In this document: positions 47,714 through 56,475 of the stretch, in pieces | How positions within the stretch are numbered: position 1 is the first letter of the stretch | Layout: every line of letters begins with the position of its first letter | Source: an uncultured Candidatus Melainabacteria bacterium | Lineage (GTDB): Bacteria; Cyanobacteriota; Vampirovibrionia; Gastranaerophilales; Gastranaerophilaceae | Length of the DNA stretch: 64,000 bases | Assembly (NCBI GenBank): GCA_934693235.1 | Contig: CAKUUY010000009.1 | Span: 1 to 64,000, forward strand | Reading direction: 5' to 3' | Program-made: the position numbers and the translations under genes | Notes under the pieces: generated by a model | What the model saw: only the letters and a program-made list of their open reading frames with translations | What the model was told of the DNA's origin: nothing | Databases searched by the model: none

Positions 47714-47743
47714 ACGAGGAAATGAATATTTTCATTTCCTCGT
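47714..47743. terminator. Bidirectional terminator after pilin gene
   Basis: ACGAGGAAATGA (47714-47725) and TCATTTCCTCGT (47732-47743) form a perfect 12-bp stem between two convergent genes. Confidence 0.8.
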
Positions 47744-47747
47744 TGGT

Positions 47748-48107
47748 TTAAACAGCTAACTCCAGTAACAAATCTTTGATTGTTCCGGCTAACTTATAGA
47801 TTTTTTTAGCCTTGTGAGTTTTTACTTTAAATATTATCAGTAATGAATAAATTGCAACAGCAAAAATTACTTTAGATATCAATTGTTCTCGTTTTTTCTT
47901 TACAAAGGTAATCGCATTTTCAAATGAGTTTTTGAAAGTAGAAACTAAACATCTCCCATATTGCATGCATGTTTGCAATAATGGATTAAATGTTTCTACA
48001 CAAGCGTTATAATAACGTACTTGTCTATCCCATTTTATCAAGTGACTGATTATAAAATGGGCAATTATTAATTCTGCTATGAAAATTATTGCGATAAATA
48101 TGTACAT
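47748..48107 (-). CDS. Unknown membrane protein
   Basis: A 119-residue protein with an N-terminal membrane helix (YIFIAIIFIAELIIAHFIIS, about 2-21). A polar middle with three Cys and a second, shorter hydrophobic stretch (VIFAVAIYSLLIIF, about 81-94) follow. No family is recognised. It is divergent from murT. Confidence 0.65.
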   Translation of the reverse strand: MYIFIAIIFIAELIIAHFIISHLIKWDRQVRYYNACVETFNPLLQTCMQYGRCLVSTFKNSFENAITFVKKKREQLISKVIFAVAIYSLLIIFKVKTHKAKKIYKLAGTIKDLLLELAV

Positions 48108-48174
48108 TTTTCCTATCTTTTGTATTATATTAATATAGGATGGAGAGAAATAGAATACGTCTAAAGGACTATTT

Positions 48175-49509
48175 ATGATTAGGATATTAGAATTTTATTT
48201 ATCGTTAATAATTGCAAGGTTGGCTTATGTGGCAATCAGGTTGCTTAATCGCTCGTCAGGAACATCTTTTGTCGGAATGATGACTCTTAAGATTTGTCCT
48301 GATTTTTTGGCTCACTGTAGAAAATATATAAGAAAAGATGTTATTACAATTACGGGTACTAACGGAAAATCCACGACATCAGGGATTATTGCTCATATTT
48401 TAGAGGTTGCTAATCAAAATGTAATTCATAATTTGAAAGGTGCAAATATGCTTACCGGTGTGGCAAATGTGTTTGCATTGTCCGTAAAACCATTCAATCG
48501 CTTTGATTATGCGGTAATTGAATCGGATGAAGCTTATTTGACAAAACTTTATGACTATATGAAGTCTGATTATTTAGTTGTAACCAATCTTTTTAGAGAT
48601 CAATTAGACAGGTATGGTGAACTTAATACGACAGCAGGCTTTATAAAAAACGCGATTGATAAAAATCCTGATTTGAAATTGATTTTGAATGCCGATGATC
48701 CGCTTGTTTCAACTTTTGACAGGACTAAATACGCAGTATACTACGGGTTTGAAAACGTTGAATACGATTGTAATTACGAACATAAGTCAAATGCTCCGGC
48801 AGAAGCTTTTAACTGCCCTTGTGGAGAACCTTTGGAGTATTCAAAACAGTTTATGGCTCAGGAAGGACATTATTATTGCCCAAAATGTGGATACAAACGT
48901 CATGAGTGTGATTATTCTGCAAATGTAAAAGTTTTCAATGAGTATTCAATTTTGAAAGTTAAAAATAAAGGAATTGAATATGAATTTACGGTAAATCTTG
49001 CTGGGCTTTATAATGCATATAACGCGCTTGCTGCAATTGCTTTTGCGTTTGAACAAGGCTTAAATCAAACAGAAATACAAAAAGCACTTAATACCTACCA
49101 TGCAATTTTTGGCAGAACAGAAAAAAGGGTAATAAACGGAAATCAAACGGTTATTCAGCTTATCAAAAATCCAACCGGTGCAAGCGAAGTGTTGAAAACG
49201 GTTGACTTAAATTCAAACATTGTAATAGCAATTAATGACAATTACGCTGACGGGAGAGACATTTCTTGGCTTTGGGATAGCGATTTTGAACAACTAAAAG
49301 ACGCTCACCAATTAGTAATTACTTCCGGAATTCGAGCAAATGATATGGCAACGCGTTTGAAATATGCAGGAATTCCTCAAGAAAAAATTATTATAGAGCC
49401 GAATATAAAAAAAGCAATTGATTTAGCAACAAAAGACGGTAAAACAACGATTTTACCATCATATACGGCGTTACTAAAAATTAACAACGAAATAAAAGAA
49501 AGCAGGTAA
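48175..49509 (+). CDS. murT: Lipid II isoglutaminyl synthase subunit MurT
   Basis: MurT, with the glutaminase GatD, amidates the D-Glu of lipid II. The 444-residue protein is a Mur ligase with ITGTNGKSTTSGIIAH (about 57-72), NLFRDQLDRYGEL and the family's four-Cys zinc ribbon inserted in the central domain (CPCGEPL, CPKCGYK, about 206-242). The C-terminal DUF1727 part (VVIAINDNYADGRDISWLWD-like) is complete. gatD, normally adjacent, is not in the window; pdxJ follows after two bases. The substrate in this Gram-negative-like envelope is inferred from the family. Confidence 0.9.
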   Translation: MIRILEFYLSLIIARLAYVAIRLLNRSSGTSFVGMMTLKICPDFLAHCRKYIRKDVITITGTNGKSTTSGIIAHILEVANQNVIHNLKGANMLTGVANVFALSVKPFNRFDYAVIESDEAYLTKLYDYMKSDYLVVTNLFRDQLDRYGELNTTAGFIKNAIDKNPDLKLILNADDPLVSTFDRTKYAVYYGFENVEYDCNYEHKSNAPAEAFNCPCGEPLEYSKQFMAQEGHYYCPKCGYKRHECDYSANVKVFNEYSILKVKNKGIEYEFTVNLAGLYNAYNALAAIAFAFEQGLNQTEIQKALNTYHAIFGRTEKRVINGNQTVIQLIKNPTGASEVLKTVDLNSNIVIAINDNYADGRDISWLWDSDFEQLKDAHQLVITSGIRANDMATRLKYAGIPQEKIIIEPNIKKAIDLATKDGKTTILPSYTALLKINNEIKESR

Positions 49510-49511
49510 AA

Positions 49512-50222
49512 ATGTTATTAGGAGTAAATATAGATCATGTCGCAACATTAAGAAACGCTAGAGGCGGAGTGGAACCGAGTGTCGAAAAAGCTGCAGAAAT
49601 TGCAGAACAAAATGGTGCAACTTCAATCACAACACACCTAAGAGAAGATAGACGTCATATCAAAGACGAGGATGTTTATGCATTAATGCAATCTTTAAAA
49701 ACTCGTCTAAACCTTGAAATGGCTATGGCAGAAGATATTCAAGCAATTGCGCTTGATGTAAAACCGTATTCAATCTGTCTTGTTCCGGAAAAAAGACAAG
49801 AAATTACTACAGAGGGCGGACTTGATGTAGCCGGTCAATTAGACAAAGTTACTGAATTTATCAGGCCTTTGCTTGATGCCGGAATTATTGTTAGCTTGTT
49901 TATCGACCCTGATGAAGAGCAAGTAAAAGCTTCTGCTAAAACAGGAGCTCAATTTATAGAGATGCATACCGGAGCTTATGCAGAAAGCTTTGGCTATAAA
50001 GAAGAGGAAGAAGAATTCCAAAAACTTAAAAAATCTGCCGAACTTGCTCAAACTTTAGGATTGAAAGTTAATGCCGGACATGGATTGAATTATGAAAATG
50101 TTCACAGAATGCACGAAATAAAAGATTTGCACGAGTTGAACATTGGTCACAGTATAATTTCTAGAGCTGTTTTCACCGGACTTGGTGAAGCTGTTGGGAA
50201 AATGAAAAGTTTAATTAAATAG
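49512..50222 (+). CDS. pdxJ: Pyridoxine 5'-phosphate synthase
   Basis: PdxJ makes pyridoxine 5'-phosphate from 3-amino-1-hydroxyacetone phosphate and deoxyxylulose phosphate. The 236-residue TIM barrel has GVNIDHVATLRNARGG (about 4-19), HLREDRRHI, LVPEKRQEITTEGGLDV, FIDPDEEQV, EMHTGAYAE, NAGHGLNYEN and LNIGHSIISRAVF. It is tightly linked to murT. Confidence 0.96.
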   Translation: MLLGVNIDHVATLRNARGGVEPSVEKAAEIAEQNGATSITTHLREDRRHIKDEDVYALMQSLKTRLNLEMAMAEDIQAIALDVKPYSICLVPEKRQEITTEGGLDVAGQLDKVTEFIRPLLDAGIIVSLFIDPDEEQVKASAKTGAQFIEMHTGAYAESFGYKEEEEEFQKLKKSAELAQTLGLKVNAGHGLNYENVHRMHEIKDLHELNIGHSIISRAVFTGLGEAVGKMKSLIK

Positions 50223-50244
50223 AAGTAAATAGGTGAATTTGAAT

Positions 50245-50568
50245 ATGACACAAGAAAAAACTGAACATGAAATAGTAGAAGAAATGGCGCAAGTTGTTGA
50301 ACAAATGCGTATAGACGATTTGGAAGATAATCCGGATTGTGCAAATGATTTTTTTGACTGTGATTGTTGTGGGGAAAATAAATGCCTTGCTGGTTCTATT
50401 GAATACGAAGGTTACAGACTTTGCAATGACTGTGTTTTGCTCGCAGAAACCGGATTTGCACTAGGTAAAATTAAATCTGTAACAGAGTTAATTAATTCTA
50501 TAGAAGACAAACATCTTGAAGAACTCGCAAACTTTGTAAAAGAAGAAGAAAAACGTTCAAATAACTAA
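50245..50568 (+). CDS. Small acidic zinc-ribbon protein
   Basis: A 107-residue acidic protein. CDCCGENKCLAG (about 40-51) and RLCNDCVLL (about 60-68) carry the likely zinc ligands, followed by helical ends. The ATG at 50245 is chosen since AGGTG lies at good distance; a GTG at 50233 overlaps that RBS. It is close behind pdxJ. The family is not recognised. Confidence 0.68.
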   Translation: MTQEKTEHEIVEEMAQVVEQMRIDDLEDNPDCANDFFDCDCCGENKCLAGSIEYEGYRLCNDCVLLAETGFALGKIKSVTELINSIEDKHLEELANFVKEEEKRSNN

Positions 50569-50661
50569 TTCCAATTAATAAGAATGCTCAAAAACTAATT
50601 CTAAAGAATTAGTAATATTTTGTTACATATAGTTAAAAAGAATTAGTTGTGTGGAATATAT

Positions 50662-50749
50662 ATAATATAAGAGAGAGCCTTGAAGAAAAACGACAATACA
50701 TATATAATTCATAAGCGTGACGGGTTTGAATCGCAACCCCGTCATTTTT
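50662..50749 (+). other. Short transcription unit ending in a terminator
   Basis: TATAAT (50662-50667) is followed by GAGAGAG and a TTG-started frame of 32 codons (MKKNDNTYIIHKRDGFESQP...). TGACGGG (50718-50724) and CCCGTCA (50738-50744) pair around a 13-base loop and run into Ts at 50749. The hairpin interrupts the small frame, so a short non-coding transcript is as likely as a peptide. The rest of 50569-50764 is AT-rich with ACTAATTCT/AGAATTAGT repeats. Confidence 0.35.
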
Positions 50750-50764
50750 CTTTTGAAAGGGTAT

Positions 50765-51235
50765 TCATTTTCTTTTAATCAAAATCAAGATTATCAGGGC
50801 AATTACACTAATGTTGATGAATATGTCGGAGATATTAAATATTGGGAAATGAACAAAATTCAGTTGAAAATAATCTCTTACAAAGCCGTAGACTATTCTT
50901 TCGTGTAAATTCCCTGCAATTCCGGCAGATAATAATGCAATGAAAAAACAAGTTTTTAAGGAAATTGATTTCAAGTGATTGAATACATGCAATGCCAAAA
51001 GAACAAGTGCTATCATTGACAAAATAATCAGTAATTCTCTGGAATTTTGCAAAATACTAAATGCAGCACCGGTATTTTTTACGTAATTTAGGGAAAAAAT
51101 TGCATTTGACATTCTATATCCATGAACCAATTTATCGACCAAAATGCTTGACGTATAAAGGTTTGCGAATATAAAAAATATGTAACAAATTACAAAATAT
51201 ACTAACTTTCCTGTCTTTTCGATTTCTTTACTCAT
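50765..51235 (-). CDS. lspA: Lipoprotein signal peptidase-like protein (catalytic Asp changed)
   Basis: LspA cleaves prolipoproteins in the inner membrane. The 156-residue protein has four membrane segments and the family motifs NYVKNTGAAFSIL (about 50), AGIAGNLHERIVYGFVRDYF (about 103-122) and PIFNISDIFI (about 130). The catalytic pair is normally Asp in GNxxDR and Asp in FNxAD. Here the first is Glu (GNLHER), while the second is kept. The enzyme may work with Glu or be altered. Lipoproteins such as 35553 need a peptidase. It overlaps the upstream gene by four bases. Confidence 0.85.
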   Translation of the reverse strand: MSKEIEKTGKLVYFVICYIFFIFANLYTSSILVDKLVHGYRMSNAIFSLNYVKNTGAAFSILQNSRELLIILSMIALVLLALHVFNHLKSISLKTCFFIALLSAGIAGNLHERIVYGFVRDYFQLNFVHFPIFNISDIFINISVIALIILILIKRK

Positions 51236-52134
51236 TCTTTTTTGCTTTCATCTTCTAATTTAATAAACTTGTTTTCCGGAATTACGTTAACTCTTGTCAT
51301 TACAAAAGCAAGTCCGCCCATATAAACCTGAATTTCATTATTTGGCGTATTTTCAGTTCTTGTAATTCCAATTGAGGCAACTGTGTATTCATTTACGTTT
51401 TGTGTATTTGAATGAAAAACTCTTTCCAAAGTGTTGTCATCTGCCAGTTTTCTGAATGCATCTTCAGCTTTTGTTTGCGGATAGACTATGTTTTCTTTCG
51501 CAATAGATGCTATTACAACCGAATTTTTTGGAGCTGTTACTTTTAATGTTGCGGTGTAGTCGTTGTTTGCTCCGATTTGTTTTGGGGCAGAAAGTTCTAT
51601 TTTTGAATATCTTGCATCACCGTATTTTAGAGTTGAAGTTTCATCAATAATCTTTTCAGAATTAATTAACCATTTAGCCCCTTGTTTTTCTAAGAAATAA
51701 ACGCATCTTGATGTTGAATAAAGCTCTCCTATTATAGAAAGTTCTCCAACTGTTTCTTTTGAGGTTGCAATTGCTGTTTCGTCAACAGAGACAGTTGCAT
51801 AGTTGTCACTGAATTCAATGTTATTTATATGCGTTTTGTAAATGATGTCAGGGTAAGTTTCCCAAGTTTCTTTAATTAATTTAAAATACACCTCTTTATC
51901 AAAACCATCAGAGTTTACAAAGTTTTTTGAATAAAGAGTTGATAAACCGTCCAAGTCATATTTGTTTGTGTAAACTGTTTGTTGGTCTATTACTGCTTTT
52001 ACGTCGTTATATGTTGATTTGTAAATTCTATTTTGTTCAATTTTTGCTTTTTGGCTTGCAATAACTCCTGCTTGTGCCGGACAAATATTTGCTAATAATA
52101 AAGCTGAAACAATTAAAACGGATATCTTTTTCAT
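51232..52134 (-). CDS. Exported protein with NTF2-like domain
   Basis: A 300-residue protein with a Sec signal peptide (KKISVLIVSALLLANICPAQ, then AG). The region about 40-165 (TVYTNKYDLDGLSTLYSKNF, then YATVSVDETA) has the pattern of a nuclear transport factor 2-like/SnoaL fold. The C-terminal half is strand-rich and of no known family. It lies upstream of and overlaps lspA. Its role is unknown. Confidence 0.72.
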   Translation of the reverse strand: MKKISVLIVSALLLANICPAQAGVIASQKAKIEQNRIYKSTYNDVKAVIDQQTVYTNKYDLDGLSTLYSKNFVNSDGFDKEVYFKLIKETWETYPDIIYKTHINNIEFSDNYATVSVDETAIATSKETVGELSIIGELYSTSRCVYFLEKQGAKWLINSEKIIDETSTLKYGDARYSKIELSAPKQIGANNDYTATLKVTAPKNSVVIASIAKENIVYPQTKAEDAFRKLADDNTLERVFHSNTQNVNEYTVASIGITRTENTPNNEIQVYMGGLAFVMTRVNVIPENKFIKLEDESKKE

Positions 52135-52163
52135 AATTTAATTATACATAAAAAAATATTTTT

Positions 52164-52173
52164 GTGCTACTAT
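52164..52173 (+). promoter_or_regulatory. Extended -10 promoter of leuS
   Basis: GTGCTACTAT matches the extended -10 pattern, with a GGAGAGAAG RBS between it and the ATG at 52205. Confidence 0.5.
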
Positions 52174-52204
52174 TTACTCAAGTAGGTTAGGAGAGAAGAA
52201 AAAG

Positions 52205-54694
52205 ATGAAAGACGCATATTTTCCTCAGGAAATAGAAAAAAAATGGCAAAAAAAATGGGAAGAAGATAAAGCATTCAAAACTTCCGATGACAGCGATAAA
52301 CCTAAATACTTTGCGTTGTCAATGTTTCCGTACCCATCTGGGAAACTTCACATGGGACATGTTAGAAACTATACAATTACGGATGTTATTGCTCGTTTCA
52401 AACGTATGAACGGTTTTAATGTACTTCATCCGATGGGTTGGGATAGTTTTGGATTGCCGGCAGAAAACGCTGCGATGAAGCATGGTGTCGACCCTGAAAA
52501 ATGGACAGTTGAAAATATTGCGTATATGACAAAACAATTGAAAATGCTAGGACTTTCTTATGATTGGGATAGAGAAGTTACAACTTGCAAACCTGATTAT
52601 TACAAATGGACTCAATGGCTTTTCTTGCAACTTTATAAAAAAGGCTTGGCTTATAAGAAAGAAGCAGCTGTTAATTGGTGTGACGAATGTGGAACAGTTC
52701 TTGCAAATGAACAGGTTATAGACGGTAAATGCTGGAGATGTGACCACATTGTTGAGAAAAAATACTTGTCACAATGGTTCTTAAAAATCACTGATTATGC
52801 TGAAGTTTTACTTGAAGATCTGGATAAATTAACAGGTTGGGGTGACAACGTAAAAACGATGCAGGCTAACTGGATTGGAAAATCTCAAGGTGCAATTTTT
52901 AGATTTAAAGTTGTTGAAAAAGATATGGAAATTCCTGTTTATACAACAAGACCTGATACGGTTCATGGTATTACATATCTTGTAGTAGCGCCGGAATATA
53001 AAGATATTGAAGCTTTAACAACTCCTGAAAATAAAGCGGTTGTTGAAGAATACAGAGCAAATGCTCGTAAAATGACTGAAATAGAAAGGCTTTCAACAGA
53101 TAGAGAAAAAACAGGTGTTCCTCTTGGAACTCACTGTATAAACCCGTTTACAGGCGAAAAATTCCCACTTTGGACTGCAGATTATGCGCTTGCAGAATAT
53201 GGAACAGGTGCTGTAATGGCTGTTCCTACGCACGATACAAGAGATTTTGCATTCGCTAAAAAATATAGTTTGCCGTTGAAAGTTGTAATTTCCCCGAAAG
53301 ATAAAACTCTTGTTGCAGATGAGCTTACAGAAGCTTATACAGAAGAAGGTATTCTCGTTAATTCAAACGAATTTGACGGAATGAATAATGTTGATGCCAA
53401 AAAAGCAATTACTCAAAAAGCAGTAGATGAAGGTTTTGGAGAATTCAAAACTCAATACAGACTTCGTGATTGGTTGGTTTCTCGCCAAAGATATTGGGGA
53501 GCACCAATTCCGGTTGTTTATTGTGAAAAGTGTGGAATTCAACCGGTTCCCGAAGAGCAACTTCCTGTTATGTTGCCAAAAGATGTTGATTTTAGTGTAG
53601 TTGGTAAATCTCCGATTACAACATCCAAAACATTCGTAGATACAACTTGTCCATGTTGTGGTGGACCTGCAAAACGCGAAACAGACACAATGGATACATT
53701 TGTTTGTTCAAGCTGGTACTATTTGAGATATTCAGATGCAAAAAATGACAAAATGCCGTTTGCTAAAGACAAAGTAAACAAATGGTTACCTGTTGACCAG
53801 TACGTTGGTGGTATTGAACACGCAATTTTACACTTGTTGTATTCAAGATTTTTCACAAAAGCATTAAGAGACTTAGGGCTTTTGGATTTTGATGAACCAT
53901 TCAAAAACTTATTAACTCAAGGTATGGTATTGAAAGATGGCTCTAAAATGTCTAAGTCTAAGGGCAACACAGTTGATCCTGATGAAATATTTGAAAACTA
54001 TGGAGCAGACACTGCAAGATTATTTATCTTGTCAGATTCACCTCCAGCAAGAGATTTTGACTGGTCAGATGCCGGTGTTGAGGGTTGTTACAAATTCTTG
54101 AACAGAGTTTGGAGATTGATTTCAAGTAATGCAGAAGATATTAATCTTAATTTGCCTGAACTTGGTAAGGGCTCGTTGAAAAAGAAGGAAAACGATGATT
54201 TACTAAGACTTGTTCACATGGCAATTAAAGGAATTACTAATGATATTTCAAACGACTTCCAGTTTAACACAGTGATTTCTAAGTATAGGGAACTTGTAAA
54301 CGCAATCTATGATTGGCGTGGCAAAAAGTCTAATCTTGAAGAAGAGGACAAGTCAATTTTGAGTTTTGCAATTGTAACTCTTATCAAATTGATGTCTCCT
54401 GTTGCGGTTCATTTATGTGAAGAAGCTTGGAATGATTTGGGAGGGGAAGGCTCAATTCATTCGCAAGAATGGCCAAAATGGAATGATGATTTAGCTAAGG
54501 CAAGTTCAATTACCTTAATAGTCCAAGTTAATGGAAAAGTTAAGGATAAGATTGAAGCTGATGAATCATTGTCACAAGATGAATTAAAAGAATTGGCTTT
54601 GTCCAGTGTCAAAATAAAAGAATTGACCGATGGCAAAACAATTGTAAAAACAATTGTAGTTCCGAAAAAATTGGTTAATATTGTTGTAAAATAA
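52205..54694 (+). CDS. leuS: Leucine--tRNA ligase
   Basis: LeuS charges tRNA-Leu and edits mischarged tRNA. The 829-residue class I enzyme has PYPSGKLHMGHVRNY (HIGH motif at about 43-46), the CP1 editing domain with TTRPDTVHGITYLVVAPE, and KMSKSKGN (about 581-588). A zinc-type CDECGT...CWRCDH pair lies near 160-180 and a further CEKCG/CPCCGG near 440-485. The final part carries the anticodon-binding domain and VNGKVKDKIE. Confidence 0.97.
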   Translation: MKDAYFPQEIEKKWQKKWEEDKAFKTSDDSDKPKYFALSMFPYPSGKLHMGHVRNYTITDVIARFKRMNGFNVLHPMGWDSFGLPAENAAMKHGVDPEKWTVENIAYMTKQLKMLGLSYDWDREVTTCKPDYYKWTQWLFLQLYKKGLAYKKEAAVNWCDECGTVLANEQVIDGKCWRCDHIVEKKYLSQWFLKITDYAEVLLEDLDKLTGWGDNVKTMQANWIGKSQGAIFRFKVVEKDMEIPVYTTRPDTVHGITYLVVAPEYKDIEALTTPENKAVVEEYRANARKMTEIERLSTDREKTGVPLGTHCINPFTGEKFPLWTADYALAEYGTGAVMAVPTHDTRDFAFAKKYSLPLKVVISPKDKTLVADELTEAYTEEGILVNSNEFDGMNNVDAKKAITQKAVDEGFGEFKTQYRLRDWLVSRQRYWGAPIPVVYCEKCGIQPVPEEQLPVMLPKDVDFSVVGKSPITTSKTFVDTTCPCCGGPAKRETDTMDTFVCSSWYYLRYSDAKNDKMPFAKDKVNKWLPVDQYVGGIEHAILHLLYSRFFTKALRDLGLLDFDEPFKNLLTQGMVLKDGSKMSKSKGNTVDPDEIFENYGADTARLFILSDSPPARDFDWSDAGVEGCYKFLNRVWRLISSNAEDINLNLPELGKGSLKKKENDDLLRLVHMAIKGITNDISNDFQFNTVISKYRELVNAIYDWRGKKSNLEEEDKSILSFAIVTLIKLMSPVAVHLCEEAWNDLGGEGSIHSQEWPKWNDDLAKASSITLIVQVNGKVKDKIEADESLSQDELKELALSSVKIKELTDGKTIVKTIVVPKKLVNIVVK

Positions 54695-54714
54695 TTATAA
54701 ATATATAAATTTAG

Positions 54715-54747
54715 TCCACCTCTTGAAAATAGAGGTGGATTATTTTC
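54715..54747 (+). terminator. Terminator after leuS
   Basis: TCCACCTCT (54715-54723) and AGAGGTGGA (54731-54739) form a perfect 9-bp stem, followed by TTATTTT. Confidence 0.85.
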
Positions 54748-54830
54748 TGAACAAAATCTGTACTATTCACTTGATTTTCAGACTTTTCAGAAAGTTACTA
54801 TTCAGAATTTATTAATGTTGATTTTTTATA

Positions 54831-55065
54831 TGTCCTGCGCGGACGGCGGAAACTTTTTGTGTAAAAAGTTTCACAAAACCAGCCACACGCTCCATTCACT
54901 AATAACTTGTAAGCTCAACCTGAAAACAGCCAAACTCGCGCTATAGAACTAAATCGGGAACTGTTATCAAAAAACTCAGGCGCTCAGACAAAGGCTGTTT
55001 TTTGTTATTTGTTTCGCTAACGAGTTATTGTTCATTCTGCTATCGTGGCAATTTGACTTCGTAAT
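54831..55065. mobile_element. MITE-like element, copy 2 (inverted, one end lost)
   Basis: Read on the minus strand this matches the element at 17085-17362: ATTACGAAGTCAAATTGCCA at 55065, GAATGAACAATAACT, GGAGCGTGTGGCTGG, AACTTTTTACACAAAAAGTT and GTCCGCGCAGGACA at 54831. It has about 45 extra bases in the middle and lacks a recognisable terminal repeat on its low-coordinate side. No gene lies between leuS and the gene at 55254. Confidence 0.7.
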
Positions 55066-55253
55066 CTGTGGTTTTGGTAGAGTAGCTGTTATTGTATCAA
55101 AAAAAATGTGTTGTAAATTATTAAATCGGGAAATTTGAACCGCGCAATCTGTAAAATATAAAAATTAAAATTTAACAATTGTACACATATTAGCAATTAT
55201 TTTTGTTGAGCAGTGTTAGGACATGCAGGTTAACAACAATGAAAGGGAAAATG

Positions 55254-56345
55254 ATGCTTACTCAGGGAATTACTCCAAATTTTGCGACAAATAATGTTCA
55301 ATTAAAAAATAATAATGTAAAAAATAGTGTTAGTTTTAAAGGTGCAATCGGCGACAAATTTGTTCGAGAAATGGTTTCAGGAAACGATGTCGAAGTCTCA
55401 AAAATGATGGAGACTGTTAAAGGGACATTTGGTCTTAAATCAGAAAAAGTTTCTGATGTTTTTGAATCTTTAACTCAAAAAATAACATCATTACTTTCTG
55501 AAAATAGAGAGCAAAAAGCTATTATTAATGCTCAAGCAGATAAAATTGCTGAATTTCCTAAAAAAGAACAAAATTCTGTTTTTGAGGCAGTTGATTCTGT
55601 AAGAAAATCCATGAGTGAAACTTTGAGTAAAACAAAAGCAGAATTAGCGGAGAAAAAAGTAGAAATTGAACAATTGCAAAAATATAAAGGAATGGCAAGT
55701 GTTAAGTCTGTGGAAGAAGTTGACAGTTTAATGCCGGATCAAATTATTAAATTGTTAGCAGAAATGCGTTGCAAAAAAGAAGCTTCATTAGATAGTATGC
55801 ATAATTTCTTGCTAAATGGTAAGGGGCAAGAAGAGGCTCTTGCTCAAATAGAAAGAAATAATCAGCTTTTAAATGCAGCTAGAGATGGAATGTTTAATAT
55901 TCCGGAATTAAAAAAAACACAAGAAGAAAATCAAAAACTTGGTTTGTGGATACAAAATCCTGTTAGCTTTGCAGAAGGGTTGATTTCAAAGGCTTTAGAG
56001 GGAAGTAAAGAAGGGCAATATTTAGAAAGTACTGCTATGTCTTTTCAAATTAAAAAGAATGCAAAAGCTATTTTGAGTCCATTGGTTGATGGTAAATATG
56101 AAACTTATTCTGACAAAGATCTTGATGTTTTGCTAGACAAATTGTTTGATGGTATAAAAAATTTCCATAGAAACTTTGCAAAAGGTCAAGAACATTTGAC
56201 CAAAGAAGGCTACGTTTCAGAAGCAATTCACACTGTAAAATATGATAATGTACACTCTACAATTACGTACAAAGACAAAGGCGGTGAAAAAAGAGTATTT
56301 TCTTTTTACCAAATATCAAATATTGGAGAAGCTCGCAATCGTTAA
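55254..56345 (+). CDS. Unknown coiled-coil protein with PNFxTN N-terminal motif
   Basis: About 363 residues of unknown function. It starts MLTQGITPNFATNNVQL and soon after has SVSFKG. The first part is nearly the same as MLTIQPNFSTN in the protein at 13702. Residues about 65-150 are helical and coiled-coil (KSMSETLSKTKAELAEKKVE). The C-terminus is strand-rich (VHSTITYKDKGGEKRVFSFY). There is no Sec signal. The ATG at 55254 is preferred over earlier codons because it has AAAGGGA at the right distance and recreates the shared N-terminus. Confidence 0.75.
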   Translation: MLTQGITPNFATNNVQLKNNNVKNSVSFKGAIGDKFVREMVSGNDVEVSKMMETVKGTFGLKSEKVSDVFESLTQKITSLLSENREQKAIINAQADKIAEFPKKEQNSVFEAVDSVRKSMSETLSKTKAELAEKKVEIEQLQKYKGMASVKSVEEVDSLMPDQIIKLLAEMRCKKEASLDSMHNFLLNGKGQEEALAQIERNNQLLNAARDGMFNIPELKKTQEENQKLGLWIQNPVSFAEGLISKALEGSKEGQYLESTAMSFQIKKNAKAILSPLVDGKYETYSDKDLDVLLDKLFDGIKNFHRNFAKGQEHLTKEGYVSEAIHTVKYDNVHSTITYKDKGGEKRVFSFYQISNIGEARNR

Positions 56346-56475
56346 TAAGATAAATTGCTAAGAATAATACTTTGAAAAAATTAAATAATTCTCTTTACAA
56401 ATAGTAAAATTCAACCCTTGTGTAGATTTATGTATTATAATAGTAGTTGTAGATTTATAAATAAGGGATAGAACT

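Noticed and set aside
50717..50908. Plus-strand frame overlapping lspA end
   Set aside because: Begins in a terminator hairpin and is antisense to the clear lspA gene.
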